From NCBI RefSeq assembly GCF_003248355.1, contig NZ_QKWY01000001.1, forward strand, positions 3,554,001 to 3,618,000: 64,000 nt of DNA. Direction: 5' to 3'. Below the pieces are notes generated by a model. That model had not been told where the DNA came from. It saw only the letters and a list, made by a program, of their open reading frames with translations, and searched no databases. This DNA comes from Streptomyces sp. AC1-42W (GTDB lineage Bacteria > Actinomycetota > Actinomycetes > Streptomycetales > Streptomycetaceae). Each line of letters begins with the position of its first letter. Position 1 is the first letter of the stretch. Positions 1 to 10,143 of this stretch are shown piece after piece. Both the position numbers and the translations under genes were made by a program.

Positions 1-278
1 AGTTGCGCCGAGACGATTCTGCGGACCTGACCGATCCGCGACGGCAGGGCTTGGAGCTCCACCGTGCAGTGCCTGCTTGGCTCGCTGATCACGGCTGCGA
101 CTCCCCGAAATAGGTCCGGAAGAAGACGAAGGAACGGATTCAGCCCACGACCGCTGCTGAGTCCGGGCCGGCGGGCCTGGATCGCAGTGTCACCGCCGGT
201 ACACCATGAGTGACGTGACTCCAATGTCGCTCAGGGCATACACCCGCGCAACTCGCGGTGCCCCCGGCCCCGGCGCCG
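1..278. other. Left edge, no gene supported
   Basis: Open frames here are short, Arg-rich and lack a codon pattern or recognisable motif. Base composition is slightly less GC-rich than the neighbouring genes. It may hold the far end of an upstream gene or promoter sequence, but nothing can be assigned. Confidence 0.4.
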
Positions 279-596
279 TCAGCTCCGCCTGCCCCCCGCG
301 CTGTACAGCGCCTCCAGGAACCGGTGCGAGGGCGCCGCGTCACCGGGTTTGCCCTCCGGCGGCCGCATCGTCAGCCGGTACCGTGTCCCGTTGACCCGCG
401 CGACCGTGGCGTCCGCCCCCGCGAACCACGGCCGGCCCGCGCGCACCGTCCCCACCGGCGCGCTGTCGATCTCCCGCCCGTAACTCGTCAGCAGGGCCAC
501 CCGGCCGTCCTTGACGGTCACCTGCCCGGCCCTCGTGACCGAACGCGCCCACCGGTCGATGCGCACACCCGTAGCACTGAACTCCGTCTCGGACAT
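279..596 (-). CDS. Small conserved hypothetical protein, 105 aa
   Basis: I do not recognise this family. The start at 596 ([10 protein letters not shown]) was chosen because a purine-rich GAAG/GAAGAG stretch lies just upstream; the frame stays open to 680, but that extension is Arg/His-rich and unlike coding sequence. The product is soluble, with no signal peptide or membrane segment, and is rich in short beta-strand-like stretches with several charged residues (for example [20 protein letters not shown]). Such small basic proteins are common in Streptomyces and may be PH-like or beta-barrel folds, but this is a guess. It is transcribed divergently from the cysteine-synthase-like gene at 821, sharing a roughly 220-bp promoter region. 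Confidence 0.65.
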   Translation of the reverse strand: MSETEFSATGVRIDRWARSVTRAGQVTVKDGRVALLTSYGREIDSAPVGTVRAGRPWFAGADATVARVNGTRYRLTMRPPEGKPGDAAPSHRFLEALYSAGGRRS

Positions 597-820
597 GGCC
601 TCTTCGCCCCCTTCGTCATGCCTCTGAGAAAAGTGTGCACATACCGGCCCCCGCGCACCAGAGCGGGCCGGTGGGTGCACGGCGCATTCGCGCCGCCGTG
701 CCGCGCCGCTCCCCGCCCCGACACCAAGGCAGTGCTATGGACCATCAAAGTCAACGTTTGTGCAGGTGGGGGGCCTATCGTGGGGCCACCCGAACCGGCC
801 GTACGAGGAGAAGCGCGCAG

Positions 821-1957
821 ATGGACACCCCCCAGCACGGGCACGGCGGCGCAGCCGCGACCACCCTCGACATCGACCGCTCCGACCCGGCCTACCGCAC
901 CTGGCTCAAGGACGCCGTCCGCAAGGTGCAGGCCGACGCCAACCGCTCCGCCGACACCCATCTGCTGCGCTACCCGCTGCCGGACACCTGGGGCATCGAC
1001 CTCTACCTCAAGGACGAGTCGACACACCCCACCGGCAGCCTCAAGCACCGGCTGGCGCGCTCGCTCTTCCTCTACGGGCTCTGCAACGGCTGGATCAGGC
1101 CCGGCAAACCGGTCATCGAGGCGTCCAGCGGGTCGACCGCCGTATCGGAGGCGTACTTCGCCAAACTCATCGGGGTGCCGTTCATCGCCGTCATGCCCCG
1201 CACCACCAGCCCGGAGAAATGCCGGCTCATCGAATTCCACGGCGGGCGCTGCCACTTCGTGGACGACTCCCGCCGCATGTACGAGGAATCGGCACGGCTC
1301 GCCGCGGAGACCGGCGGCCACTACATGGACCAGTTCACGTATGCCGAGCGGGCCACCGACTGGCGGGGCAACAACAACATCGCCGAGTCCGTCTACCAGC
1401 AACTGCGGCTCGAAAGGTATCCGGAACCCACCTGGATCGTCGCCACCGCGGGCACCGGCGGCACCTCGGCGACCATCGCCCGCTATGTGCGCTACATGCA
1501 GCACGACACCAGGATCTGCGTCTCCGACCCGGAGAACTCCTGCTTCTTCGACGGCTGGACCCACAACGACCCGCACGTCACCAGCGACTGCGGCTCGCGC
1601 ATCGAGGGCATCGGCCGGCCTCGCATGGAACCCAGCTTCGTGCCCGGCGCCATCGACCGGATGATGAAGGTCCCGGACGCGGCCAGCGTCGCGGCCGTAC
1701 GCACCCTGGAACGCGCCATCGGGCGCAAGGCGGGCGGCTCCACCGGCACGGGGCTGTGGAGCGCGTTCAAACTGGTCGCCGAAATGCTCGCCGAGGGCGT
1801 CGCGGGCAGCGTCGTCACCCTGATCTGCGACCCCGGCGACCGCTACCTCGACAAGTACTACTCCGACGCCTGGCTCACCGAACAGGGCCTCGACATCGCC
1901 CCGTACACCCGCACCATCGACCACTTCCTGACCACCGGCAGCTGGCCCCGGAACTGA
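821..1957 (+). CDS. PLP-dependent cysteine synthase family protein
   Basis: A 378-residue fold-type II PLP enzyme of the cysteine synthase/cystathionine beta-synthase family. The Schiff-base lysine lies in [13 protein letters not shown]. The substrate-loop motif SSGST follows ([18 protein letters not shown]), and a Gly-rich phosphate-binding loop [15 protein letters not shown] lies further on. The C-terminal [11 protein letters not shown] provides the pyridine-nitrogen-binding region. These enzymes catalyse beta-replacement on O-acetyl- or O-phosphoserine or beta-elimination of cysteine; the exact substrate cannot be told. Start 821 has GAGGAG ten bases upstream; the frame is open to 635, but that part lacks codon bias. 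It is followed by a hairpin and a convergent SRPBCC gene, so it is probably monocistronic. A role in Cys-persulfide or lanthionine-type chemistry is possible but unsupported. Confidence 0.9.
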   Translation: MDTPQHGHGGAAATTLDIDRSDPAYRTWLKDAVRKVQADANRSADTHLLRYPLPDTWGIDLYLKDESTHPTGSLKHRLARSLFLYGLCNGWIRPGKPVIEASSGSTAVSEAYFAKLIGVPFIAVMPRTTSPEKCRLIEFHGGRCHFVDDSRRMYEESARLAAETGGHYMDQFTYAERATDWRGNNNIAESVYQQLRLERYPEPTWIVATAGTGGTSATIARYVRYMQHDTRICVSDPENSCFFDGWTHNDPHVTSDCGSRIEGIGRPRMEPSFVPGAIDRMMKVPDAASVAAVRTLERAIGRKAGGSTGTGLWSAFKLVAEMLAEGVAGSVVTLICDPGDRYLDKYYSDAWLTEQGLDIAPYTRTIDHFLTTGSWPRN

Positions 1958-1971
1958 CCGCACGGACCGGC

Positions 1972-1995
1972 CGGCCGGTGCGGGAGCACCGGCCG
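1972..1995. terminator. Bidirectional hairpin between convergent genes
   Basis: A ten-base stem (CGGCCGGTGC paired with GCACCGGCCG) with loop GGGA lies 15 bases after the cysteine-synthase-like stop codon and 22 bases before the end of the convergent SRPBCC gene. There is no U-tract, as is common in Streptomyces, so termination is inferred from position and stem strength. Confidence 0.65.
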
Positions 1996-2016
1996 CCCTC
2001 CATTCGCCGGCCGGTC

Positions 2017-2469
2017 TCAGCCGTACCGGCGCACCGGACGGTCCAGCACGGCGTCCAGCACCCGCCCGAAGACCCGCCGCCCCGCACCGGCGACCACCGG
2101 GTCCGCCCAGCGCGGCAGCAACCGCAGGCTCAGCTCCTCCACCCACACCACATGCGAACCGGCCCGGTTCGGATACACATCGATCGACGCCCGGCCCAGC
2201 ACCACCCGGCCGCGCTTCTCCAGCCGGCACGTCCCCGCCCGGCCCCCGGCCGGCGGCGACCAGCGGACCACTTCCATCGGATCGTCGAACGCCAGCGGAC
2301 CCACACCCGTCCGCGCCACGAAAACCGTCCCGACCCGCGTCGGCAACCCCGTCGGCACCGTGATCGTGGTCAGCGGCACATGCGCCGCATGCCGCTCCCA
2401 GTCCGTCACCCGGCGCCAGGACTCGGCTGCGGACAACGGAGTGAAACGCTCGATCCGGAAGACGGCCAC
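2017..2469 (-). CDS. SRPBCC (START-like) family protein
   Basis: A 150-residue protein of the SRPBCC/polyketide cyclase-like superfamily. The layout is typical: N-terminal beta strand (FRIERFTPLSAAESWRRVTD), central strands ending in FDDPMEVVRWSPP, then strands with VVWVEELSLRLLP and a C-terminal helix (RRVFGRVLDAVLDRPV). These proteins form a hydrophobic cavity that binds lipids or polyketides; in this single-gene context no ligand can be named. It starts with GTG at 2469. It lies just downstream of the DeoR-type regulator on the same strand (57-bp gap), so the two could be co-transcribed. Confidence 0.85.
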   Translation of the reverse strand: MAVFRIERFTPLSAAESWRRVTDWERHAAHVPLTTITVPTGLPTRVGTVFVARTGVGPLAFDDPMEVVRWSPPAGGRAGTCRLEKRGRVVLGRASIDVYPNRAGSHVVWVEELSLRLLPRWADPVVAGAGRRVFGRVLDAVLDRPVRRYG

Positions 2470-2526
2470 CCCCCGATCCTAGGGGGTGACAGCGCTGTCG
2501 CGAGCGGAGCGGAATCCCTTTTCCCG

Positions 2527-3363
2527 TCAGCCGCCGTCGGTCGTTTCGGCGGCGCCGGCCACCAGCAGGCCGGGCAGATGCTCCTCGATCTCCGCGCGTG
2601 CCGCCGCCGGCAGCCCCGCGTCGGTCACCAGGGTGCTCACCTCGTCCAGCGTGGCGAACGAACTGAGGCCCACCGTGCCCCACTTGGTGTGGTCGGCGAC
2701 CACCACCACCCGCCGCGCCGACCGCACGAACCGGCGGTTCGTCTCCGCCTCCGCCAGGTTCGGCGTGGACAGCCCCGCCTCCACCGAGATCCCGTGCACC
2801 CCGAGGAACAGCACATCGAAATGCAGCTCGGCGATCGCCCGGTCGGCGACCGGGCCCACCAGCGAATCCGACGGCGTACGCACCCCGCCCGTGAGCACCA
2901 CCGTCGCCGCTCCGGGACGCCCTCCCGAACCGGCCGGCCGCTGCGCCGCGTGGAACACGTCTGCGACCCGCACCGAATTCGTCACCACCGTCAGATCCGG
3001 CACGTCCAGCAGACGCCGCGCCAGCGCGTACGTCGTGGTGCCGCCGGACAGGGCGATCGCACTGCCCGGCACGGCCATCGCGGCCGCGGCCCGCGCGATG
3101 TCCTCCTTGGCGGTCGGCTCCAGCGTCGACTTCGCCTCGAAACCCGGCTCGTGCGTACTCGCCTCGACCACCGGCACCGCGCCGCCGTGCACCTTCTCGA
3201 TCACACCCTGCCGGGCCAGCGCGTCCAGATCCCGGCGGACCGTCATGTCCGAGACACTCAGCTTCCGGGTCAGCTCGTTGACCCGCACCCCGCCGCGCCG
3301 GCGCACCTCGTCGAGGATCAGCGCACGCCGCTGCTCCGCGAGCAGATTCTGATTCTCGCTCAA
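2527..3363 (-). CDS. DeoR/GlpR family transcriptional regulator
   Basis: A cytoplasmic repressor-type protein of 278 residues. The N-terminal DeoR winged helix-turn-helix covers about residues 5-60 (VNELTRKLSVSDMTVRRDL). The C-terminal DeoRC sugar-phosphate sensor domain shows SGGTTTYALARRL, NSVRVADVF, FLGVHGIS and VVVVADHTKWG. The TTG start at 3363 (LSENQNLLAEQRR) is preferred because homologous Streptomyces proteins begin at this point and GAGGG lies about ten bases upstream; an ATG at 3420 would add 19 low-complexity residues. Family members respond to phosphorylated sugars. The divergent neighbour at 3509 is a membrane protein rather than a sugar operon, so the target is unknown. Confidence 0.88.
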   Translation of the reverse strand: MSENQNLLAEQRRALILDEVRRRGGVRVNELTRKLSVSDMTVRRDLDALARQGVIEKVHGGAVPVVEASTHEPGFEAKSTLEPTAKEDIARAAAAMAVPGSAIALSGGTTTYALARRLLDVPDLTVVTNSVRVADVFHAAQRPAGSGGRPGAATVVLTGGVRTPSDSLVGPVADRAIAELHFDVLFLGVHGISVEAGLSTPNLAEAETNRRFVRSARRVVVVADHTKWGTVGLSSFATLDEVSTLVTDAGLPAAARAEIEEHLPGLLVAGAAETTDGG

Positions 3364-3508
3364 CGCCGGGGCCCTCGCCCTTCCCTCTGGCCGTACAGGA
3401 GTCCGTATCGACGGAGTCATCCTGCCACGCGGTGTCGGCGACCGTCCGCCGGGGGAAGATTCGACAGGACGGACGACGACCACGGCACCGCGCCTGTCCG
3501 CTTCCGCG

Positions 3509-5932
3509 GTGACCGGGCATCAGCCGCCTTCCCCCTCCGAGAGCGAGACGCCCGTGCCCCCTGCCACCCCTGCCCCGCACCCCACCGGGCCCGCGCTGGA
3601 ATTACTGGTCCACGGGGTGGGCGGGACCACCCCCCAGGACATGCTCGTCGACCCGCGCACGGTCCGGATCACCGGCGACGCCACCGCCGCCATCTACCGC
3701 CGCTCCGCCGACACCGACGCCGAACAGCACCCCGAGCGCTACCGGGACAAGCCCGTCGCCGAGGCGTACTGCTGGTCCAACCTCACCTCCGGCAACGGCT
3801 CCCGCGCGCTGTGGCTGCTGCTCCTGCCGTTCATGGTGATCAACCTCGCCCACTGGATGCGCCCCGTCGCCCGGCGGCGCCCCCGCGCCGTCCGGCTCTA
3901 CGGAGTCCTCGTACGGCTCATCGCGCTCAGCCTCACCGTGCTGCTCACGGCCGCCGCCTGCGAGGTCGCCCTCGACCTCACCGCCTGGCAGTGCGCGGGC
4001 GTCGCCGCCTGCTCCGACCAGCGCTCCTGGCTCGGCTTCCTCGCCGCCGACCAGGGCGGCTGGTGGTCGCAGCCCGGCCGCCGCCTCGCCCTGGCCGCCG
4101 TCGTACCGGCCGCGCTCGTCGGACTGCTCTGGTTCCTGTCCAACCGGACCTGGAGCGCCTACGAATCCCAGCGCCCGCTGACCGGCGCCCACGCGGACGA
4201 CGAGGACGGCACCGACCCCGCGCCCGCCCCCGAAATCGTCCGCCCCGCGCTCGGACGGCCCGGATTCTGGTACGGGCGCCGCCTCGTCGCCCGGCTGCGC
4301 GCCGCCCACACCGCCGCCGGCTTCCTCACCGTCACCGCGTCCGTCACCGAGGCCGCCGCCCGCCACGACCGCGCGGCCGGCGGACCCGTGGCCCCGTACC
4401 TCGGCCGGCTCATCGAGGTCGCGCTCGCCGCCGGGCTGATCGTCGTGCTCTGGGTCGTCTGCCGCCGGGGCCGCAGCGAACGCCGCCTCGACAACCGGCT
4501 CGACCGCGCCCTCATCACCTGGCTGCCCGGCGCCGCGCTCACCCTTCTCGTCCTGGCCGCCGTGCACGCCGGCTGGTCCCGCCCCGGCTGGACCTCCTCC
4601 GGCACCCTCCCCGGCGACACCACGTTCCGGGTGGTCACCCTCGCCCAGGGCATCCTGATCGTCTCCCTCGCCGCCGTCTCCCTCGACCTCTACCGGCGCT
4701 GCCCCGAGCCGCGCACCGTCCTGCGCGGCCTCGGCGGACCCGCCGTCGCGATGCTCGCCTGTGCCCTCGGCGGCGTGATGACCGGCGGCATCGCCCAGCG
4801 CGTCGCCGACTGGCTCGACGGACCCGGCAGCCCCGGCATGGGCCGCAGCGCCTTCATAGCGGGACCGCCGGTCCTGCTCAGCTGGCAGGCGTCCGTCATC
4901 CCCGTCCTCCTCGCACTGCTCCTGGTACCGGGCGCCGTCCTCGGCGTACGCACCTGGCTGACCGCCCGCCGGCTGGAACCGGTCATCGACGCCGAGTACG
5001 GGGAGCCCTGCCCCGACCCGTCCCGGACCAAGCAGATCGCCCGCATCCGGGCCACGGCCGCGCTCACCGACTCCGCCCCCGGCATGCTCGGACTCGTCTC
5101 CGGCGCCACGCTCCTGCTCGGCGCGGCGGCGGTCGCCGGTGCCTGGGCCACCGGCGAGGTCCCCGGACGCGCCCTCGACGGCAGCGGCTCCTTCGCCGAA
5201 TCGGTGGCCGAGGCGGCCCAGTCCACCGGCTCCTGGCTCATCGGCTTCGGCTTCCTCGTCTTCGTCGCCTGCGGCAGACGGGCCTACCGCGACGAATCCG
5301 CCCGGCGCACCATCGGCATCCTGTGGGACGTCGGTACGTTCTGGCCGCGCGCCGCCCACCCCTTCGCACCGCCCTGCTACGCCGAGCGCGCCGTACCCGA
5401 CCTGGCCTCCCGGATGTCCGGCTGGACCGCCCTCACCCGCGGCCGCCTCGTCATCTCCGGGCACTCCCAGGGCAGCGTCCTCGCGGCCTCCGCGGTCTGG
5501 CAGCTGCCCGCCCGCACCCGCCGCCGGGTCGCCCTGCTCACCTACGGCTCCCCGCTCGAACGCCTCTACGGCCGCTGGTTCCCGGCCTACTTCGGACCGG
5601 AGCAGCTCCACGGGCTGCACCGCTCCGTGCACTGCTGGCGCAACCTGTGGCGGGCCACCGACCCCATCGGCGGCGCGATCAGGCTCGGCCTGGAATCCGG
5701 CCCCGAAGTCGACCGGGGCCCGCTGGAGGACCCGCTGGTCTACGGACGCACCCCCGAGCATCCGCTGCCCGAGCCGGTCCTCGGCCACTCCGACTACCAG
5801 GCCGACCCCGTCTTCGCCGAGGAGCGCGCCGCCCTCCTGGAACGGCTCGTGCCCGTCCTGCCCCAGCAGACGGAACCCGCCCGCGAGGACTTCAGGGCAG
5901 TGCCGGGAGGTCCTCCGGGAACAGCAGAGTGA
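3509..5932 (+). CDS. Polytopic membrane protein with split alpha/beta-hydrolase motifs
   Basis: An 807-residue protein. A short cytoplasmic N terminus has an HG-type oxyanion motif ([12 protein letters not shown], about residues 30-41). A long region from about 95 to 600 holds roughly nine hydrophobic segments (for example [24 protein letters not shown]-type loops between). The C-terminal part carries a lipase nucleophile elbow, [14 protein letters not shown], with Ser near residue 652. Taken together it looks like a membrane-embedded serine hydrolase whose fold is interrupted by a transmembrane domain; the substrate is unknown. It starts with GTG. Residue 32 is a TTA leucine codon (3602-3604), read only by the bldA tRNA in Streptomyces, so its expression is probably developmentally limited. 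Its 3' end overlaps the convergent gene by 41 bases. Confidence 0.8.
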   Translation: MTGHQPPSPSESETPVPPATPAPHPTGPALELLVHGVGGTTPQDMLVDPRTVRITGDATAAIYRRSADTDAEQHPERYRDKPVAEAYCWSNLTSGNGSRALWLLLLPFMVINLAHWMRPVARRRPRAVRLYGVLVRLIALSLTVLLTAAACEVALDLTAWQCAGVAACSDQRSWLGFLAADQGGWWSQPGRRLALAAVVPAALVGLLWFLSNRTWSAYESQRPLTGAHADDEDGTDPAPAPEIVRPALGRPGFWYGRRLVARLRAAHTAAGFLTVTASVTEAAARHDRAAGGPVAPYLGRLIEVALAAGLIVVLWVVCRRGRSERRLDNRLDRALITWLPGAALTLLVLAAVHAGWSRPGWTSSGTLPGDTTFRVVTLAQGILIVSLAAVSLDLYRRCPEPRTVLRGLGGPAVAMLACALGGVMTGGIAQRVADWLDGPGSPGMGRSAFIAGPPVLLSWQASVIPVLLALLLVPGAVLGVRTWLTARRLEPVIDAEYGEPCPDPSRTKQIARIRATAALTDSAPGMLGLVSGATLLLGAAAVAGAWATGEVPGRALDGSGSFAESVAEAAQSTGSWLIGFGFLVFVACGRRAYRDESARRTIGILWDVGTFWPRAAHPFAPPCYAERAVPDLASRMSGWTALTRGRLVISGHSQGSVLAASAVWQLPARTRRRVALLTYGSPLERLYGRWFPAYFGPEQLHGLHRSVHCWRNLWRATDPIGGAIRLGLESGPEVDRGPLEDPLVYGRTPEHPLPEPVLGHSDYQADPVFAEERAALLERLVPVLPQQTEPAREDFRAVPGGPPGTAE

Positions 5933-8321
5933 GGTCGTCCGTGCTCGGATCGGCGAGCTGGGCGACCCGGCCCGCGTGCCGCTCGACCATCGACTCGAAC
6001 GTCTGGCGAGCGGTGCGCCCGTTGCCGAACGCCGGACCCTTGGGCAGCTCCGCGAAGTACTTCAGCAACGCCTCGCCGGTGCCCGACGCCAGGCTGTACT
6101 CCTGCTCCCGCGACTGCTGCTCCACGATCCGCAGCAGCTCGTCCGGCGCGTAGTCGCTGAAGGTGATGGTCCGCGAGAAGCGGGACGCCACCCCCGGATT
6201 GACGGTCAGGAACCGCTCCATCTCCCGCGTGTACCCGGCGACGATCACGACCACCGCGTCCCGGTGGTCCTCCATCAGCTTCACCAGCGTGTCGATCGCC
6301 TCCCGGCCGAAGTCCCGGCCGGAGTCCTCGGGCGACAGCGCGTACGCCTCGTCGACGAACAGCACCCCGCCGCGCGCCCGGTCGAACGCCTCCTGCGTAC
6401 GGATGGCGGTCGAGCCGATGTGCTCACCGACCAGATCGACGCGGGACACCTCCACGAGATGGCCGCGCTCCAGCACCCCGAGCGCCGCCAGGATCTCCCC
6501 GTACAGCCGGGCCACCGTCGTCTTGCCCGTCCCCGGCGAACCCGTGAACACCAGATGGCGGCGGACCGAGGCCGCCTTCAGCCCGGCCTCCCGGCGCCTG
6601 CGCCCCACCTCGATCATGTCCGTCAGCGCCCGCACCTCCCGCTTGACGCTGTCCAGCCCCACCAGCGCGTCCAGCTCGCCCAGCACCTCGCCGGACGTGC
6701 GCGCGGGGGCGGCCGGCGCGGCCGGCCGCGGCTCCACCGGGCGCGGCGCGGGGACGGAACCGAGCAGCCCGGGCGCGGACTGGGTGGCCGTCAGGACCGG
6801 GGCCGGCGGGGGAGCGGTGGTCCGAAGCCCGCTCTCGTCGCTGGTGCAGTCCTCCACGACCGGCCCGCTTCCGGTGCCGTCCTGCTGGCCGGCGCCCTCC
6901 GGGAACTCGTAGCCGCCGCGCGCGCACCGCTCGGTACGGCACCGGGTGAGCGTCGTGCGGCAGCCCTCCATCACATGGAAGCCGTAACCCTCGCTGCCCG
7001 TGACCCGGCAGCCGTTGAACGTGCCCCGGCCCTCGGCCGACACGTAGAACCCGGCCTCGGCGGGCGAGGTCACCGTGCACCGCTCGATGACCGGGTCGGC
7101 CCCCTTAGTGACGATCACCCCCGTCTGGACGGCGTCTACGGTGCAGTTGTTCAGCGTGCCGCCGCTGCCGTGGTCGCGGAACCACGCACCGGTCGACGCC
7201 TCCCGGATGCGGCAGTCGTCCAGCTGCGCGGTCGCGCCGTCGCTGACGGAGACCGCGGTGTTGCGGACCTGGGAGAGATCGCTGTCCACGACGTCGGCGC
7301 GGGAGCCCCGGTCGAGGACGAACAGGGCGTCCGGCACGTCGTGGACCCGGCAGGAATCCAGTATCACCGTCGCCCCGTCGCTGACCCAGACCGCCGGATA
7401 GTCGCCCGTACTGTCGTGGATCTCGCACTGGTTGGCGTCCACCCGGGTGCCGGGGTCCCAGACGGAGAGCCCGTTGCGGCCGAAGCGGCGCACCGTCGAC
7501 CGGGTCAGCGTCAGCACCGCCCGCGAGCGCAGATCCACCGCGTTCTCCGGGATGTCATGGATGTCGCAGTCGGCCAGCGTCAGCACCGCGTCGGTGTCCA
7601 GCGTGACGCCGTCCGCCGAAGTGCGGTGCACCGTGCAGTCGGTGAGATGGGCGGCGGCGCGCGAGGTCACCTGGACACCGCTGCCCTTGATCTCGTACAC
7701 CTCGCAGCCCAGGGCCTCCAGGCCGCTGCCCTCCCCGGTGACGGACAGTCCGGCGCCCGAGGCGTGGTGCACCCGGCAGCGGTCGAGACGGGGATGCCCG
7801 CCGTCGCGCACGGTGACCCCGGACTGGCCGGCCGACACGATCTCGCACTCCTCGAACACCCCGCCCGCGCCGTCGAGCACGGCGATGCCGACGCCGGCCG
7901 GATTGTCCACCGTGCACCGCCGGACGGTGGGCCGGGCGGAGCCCCGCACCTCGACCCCGGCGGCCGAGCGGGTCACGATGCGCACATCCGCTATCTCCGG
8001 CGCGCCCTCCTCGACGAGCACGGCGGGGGCCGCCGAGTCCTGGCCCTCCACATGGATGTCCTGGACGATGGCGGAGGCGCGCAGCGTCAGCGGCACCCCG
8101 TCCGCCGGGGCGATGCGCACGGAGCCGACCGCGCCCTCGGGCCCGCGCAGCGTCACCGCGCGGCCGATGACCAGGTTCTCCCGGTAGGTGCCGGGCGCGA
8201 CGGTGAGCACGTCACCGTCGGCCGCCGCCTCCAGCGCCGCGGTGAGGGAGGCGTATTCACCCGTGCGGCGCCGCCACCGCGATGTGCCGGTGTGCGTCAC
8301 CTGGACCGTGCCCTGTGCCAT
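5892..8321 (-). CDS. Right-handed beta-helix protein fused to AAA+ ATPase
   Basis: An 809-residue fusion. Residues about 20-480 are a right-handed parallel beta-helix of the NosD/pectate-lyase-like type, seen as many ~23-residue coils of the form V.D..I with Cys-containing turns ([26 protein letters not shown]). A Pro/Ala linker at about 490-530 leads to a CbbX/SpoVK-type AAA+ domain with Walker [19 protein letters not shown] (near 590), Walker [13 protein letters not shown] (near 655), and the sensor region [16 protein letters not shown]+ proteins of this type remodel protein complexes; the beta-helix may dock them on a surface or polymer. No signal peptide is visible, so it acts in the cytoplasm. 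Its 3' end overlaps that of the convergent membrane hydrolase. Confidence 0.88.
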   Translation of the reverse strand: MAQGTVQVTHTGTSRWRRRTGEYASLTAALEAAADGDVLTVAPGTYRENLVIGRAVTLRGPEGAVGSVRIAPADGVPLTLRASAIVQDIHVEGQDSAAPAVLVEEGAPEIADVRIVTRSAAGVEVRGSARPTVRRCTVDNPAGVGIAVLDGAGGVFEECEIVSAGQSGVTVRDGGHPRLDRCRVHHASGAGLSVTGEGSGLEALGCEVYEIKGSGVQVTSRAAAHLTDCTVHRTSADGVTLDTDAVLTLADCDIHDIPENAVDLRSRAVLTLTRSTVRRFGRNGLSVWDPGTRVDANQCEIHDSTGDYPAVWVSDGATVILDSCRVHDVPDALFVLDRGSRADVVDSDLSQVRNTAVSVSDGATAQLDDCRIREASTGAWFRDHGSGGTLNNCTVDAVQTGVIVTKGADPVIERCTVTSPAEAGFYVSAEGRGTFNGCRVTGSEGYGFHVMEGCRTTLTRCRTERCARGGYEFPEGAGQQDGTGSGPVVEDCTSDESGLRTTAPPPAPVLTATQSAPGLLGSVPAPRPVEPRPAAPAAPARTSGEVLGELDALVGLDSVKREVRALTDMIEVGRRRREAGLKAASVRRHLVFTGSPGTGKTTVARLYGEILAALGVLERGHLVEVSRVDLVGEHIGSTAIRTQEAFDRARGGVLFVDEAYALSPEDSGRDFGREAIDTLVKLMEDHRDAVVVIVAGYTREMERFLTVNPGVASRFSRTITFSDYAPDELLRIVEQQSREQEYSLASGTGEALLKYFAELPKGPAFGNGRTARQTFESMVERHAGRVAQLADPSTDDLTLLFPEDLPALP

Positions 8322-8489
8322 GGCGCTGTCGTGCCCCCGCCTCGTGGTGCGTGTGTGATGCCCGTGTCAGCCGCCTCGCGACGCCGACCAGCCGGGGTCC
8401 GCCTGCCGGGGAAGCGACGGGCGGGCCGGTCCACCGTAGCGCGCGCGGAGGCCGGGAGTTGACCCGATCCGCAGGTCCGGGCACCCGCC

Positions 8490-9086
8490 CTAGCTGCCCG
8501 CGCCCGTCCTGCCCCAGTCCGGGCCGACCGCAGCCCAGGCCCGGTCGATCCGCTCGTACCGGCGCAGCGTCATCCGCCACAGGATCAGGCGCCGGCCGCA
8601 CTCGATCAGCAGCGCGGCCAGCAGCGCCGCGCCGAACCCGGCCAGCGCGGCATGCGTGTGCCCGGTCGCCGCGTCCATCGGGCGGGTCGCGGGTTCTCCG
8701 CGCCGGTCGGTCCAGATCCGGACCCGGGTCCCCGGTCTCGCGTTCCGCCCGGCGGTCCTGACCTCGGCGGTGCGGGCGCTGCCGTCCGGGGCGCGCCAGC
8801 GCGCCACCACGGCGGTGCGCCGCATGCTGTCGGTGGACGTCTCCGGGTCGGCGGTGAAACGAGCGGCCGCCACCCGGCGCACCACCACGGCGGTCGTGGG
8901 ATGCCGTTCGGCCCGCTGGGCGCGCACCACCGCCTGGAGCGCCGCGTCCGTCCGCGTTCCGCAGAGCCGGCCCAGGGCCGGAGCCGCCAGCATCAGCAGC
9001 AGGAACGCGACCAGGGCCAGCCAGGCCTCGAACCGGTCCGTCGCCCGGCGCAGCGGGTTGTGGCGCCAGCGCACGACACCGGTCAT
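8490..9086 (-). CDS. Two-TM membrane protein, Rv1733c-like
   Basis: A 198-residue protein with two hydrophobic helices: WLALVAFLLLMLAAPALG near residues 20-40 and AALAGFGAALLAALLIECG near 145-165. Between them is an extracytoplasmic domain of about 100 residues. This layout matches the actinobacterial Rv1733c-like membrane protein family, for which no biochemical function is established. Start 9086 (MTGVVRWRHNPLRRATD) was chosen because the Arg-rich cytoplasmic lead and Trp/Pro motif are typical of the family; the upstream extension to 9305 lacks coding character. It is monocistronic, 168 bp from the start of the beta-helix gene. Confidence 0.75.
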   Translation of the reverse strand: MTGVVRWRHNPLRRATDRFEAWLALVAFLLLMLAAPALGRLCGTRTDAALQAVVRAQRAERHPTTAVVVRRVAAARFTADPETSTDSMRRTAVVARWRAPDGSARTAEVRTAGRNARPGTRVRIWTDRRGEPATRPMDAATGHTHAALAGFGAALLAALLIECGRRLILWRMTLRRYERIDRAWAAVGPDWGRTGAGS

Positions 9087-9365
9087 CGCTCGCACGGTCC
9101 CGCACCCCCTTCCGTGTCCGTACTGACCCGGTACGGATGGCCGGGCCGCGCGTCGTAAGCGGCCCATCGGTCCCAACGCACGGCACGTCGCCGTGAGTTC
9201 CCGGGCGCGTGACAGCGGCCGGAAACGGCCCGTCGCGGACGGCCCCTCCCCTGGGGTGGTCGCCGCGCGACGGGCGCGTTCGGGCATCGATCGAGGTGCG
9301 GGCACGGGGCGGCAGGGGGGGAAGCCGCCCCCGGCGCCGCCCGTGCGGCGACGCCGGATCAGGTC

Positions 9366-9866
9366 CTAGTAGCCCTGGCCGCCCTGGTAGCCCCGGCCGC
9401 CCTGGTAGGGCTGCTGGCCGTACGGGTCGTACGGGGACTGCACGGGCGCGGGCCGGGGCGCCGCCGGGCGCATCGACTCGTACCCCGTGCTCTGCGCGGG
9501 CCGCTGCTGCTGCTGCGGCGGGGGCGCCTGGTACATCCCCCGGCCGCCGGCCGGCTGCTGCGGGATGTACGGCGCCGGCGCGTGCTGCAACTGCGGGGGC
9601 TGCATCGGCGCGTAGTGCTGCTGCTGCGCCGCCTGTTGCGGGTAACCGTAGGACGGCTGGGGCTGGGAGGGCGCGGCGGGAAGAGCCGGCAGGGCCGCGG
9701 GGAGCGCCGGCAGATAGCTGCTGCCGGTGTCGTAGGCGGCGGGCACTCGGATCGGTGCGATCTGAGGGGTGCCCCGCTCCGCGACCAGAGAGTCGTAGAT
9801 CGGAGTGTCGGGGAACGACGGCGCGGCGTAGTAGCCGCCACCGTAGGTGGAGCGAGGGGAGGTCAT
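9366..9866 (-). CDS. Pro/Gln/Tyr-rich low-complexity protein
   Basis: A 166-residue protein. A short conserved-looking N-terminal segment (STYGGGYYAAPSFPDTPIYD and SLVAERGTPQIAPIRVPAAY) is followed by a low-complexity tail rich in Pro, Gln, Ala, Tyr and Gly that ends in YQGG repeats. The same N-terminal pattern occurs in other Streptomyces proteins annotated as a domain of unknown function (probably DUF6643; from memory). There is no signal peptide or membrane helix. Low-complexity Q/P/Y/G tails favour condensation or adhesion to assemblies, but no function is known. The start at 9866 has AGG seven bases upstream. Confidence 0.7.
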   Translation of the reverse strand: MTSPRSTYGGGYYAAPSFPDTPIYDSLVAERGTPQIAPIRVPAAYDTGSSYLPALPAALPALPAAPSQPQPSYGYPQQAAQQQHYAPMQPPQLQHAPAPYIPQQPAGGRGMYQAPPPQQQQRPAQSTGYESMRPAAPRPAPVQSPYDPYGQQPYQGGRGYQGGQGY

Positions 9867-10123
9867 GACACCTAAGTTAAGCCCACGATGTGCAGATTGG
9901 GGAGTCCCAATTTCCCGGTTGTCGTACGGACTGAGTTTCCCGCTGTCCGAGCAGGTGAAAGAACGGTGAAGAGTCGGTCGGGAGAGGGCTTTCCGCGGTG
10001 CGGTACTTGGGCCCCGGCCGTGCCGCGTCGCTCTGCGGAGTGTGCCGAGTACCGCCAGGTAGCTTTCCGGTGCCGGGACCGTGCGGCGGGGCCCGCGCCG
10101 GCCGGGGCCCGGCCCCCTCGATC

Positions 10124-10140
10124 CGGGCCGCGCGGGCCCG
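10124..10140. terminator. Candidate hairpin after the NRPS operon
   Basis: A six-base stem (CGGGCC/GGCCCG) with a five-base loop lies just beyond the last gene of the minus-strand NRPS operon, in a run of GC-rich self-complementary sequence between 10085 and 10140. The stem is short and could be chance at this GC content. Confidence 0.3.
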
Positions 10141-10143
10141 AGT

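Noticed and set aside
518..3580. A 1020-residue minus-strand frame over the left genes
   Set aside because: It is an alternative frame of the cysteine-synthase-like, SRPBCC and DeoR genes without any domain.
9867..9885. CCTAAGTTAAG before the Pro/Gln-rich gene as an iron box
   Set aside because: Half-site only, with no inverted partner at the correct spacing.
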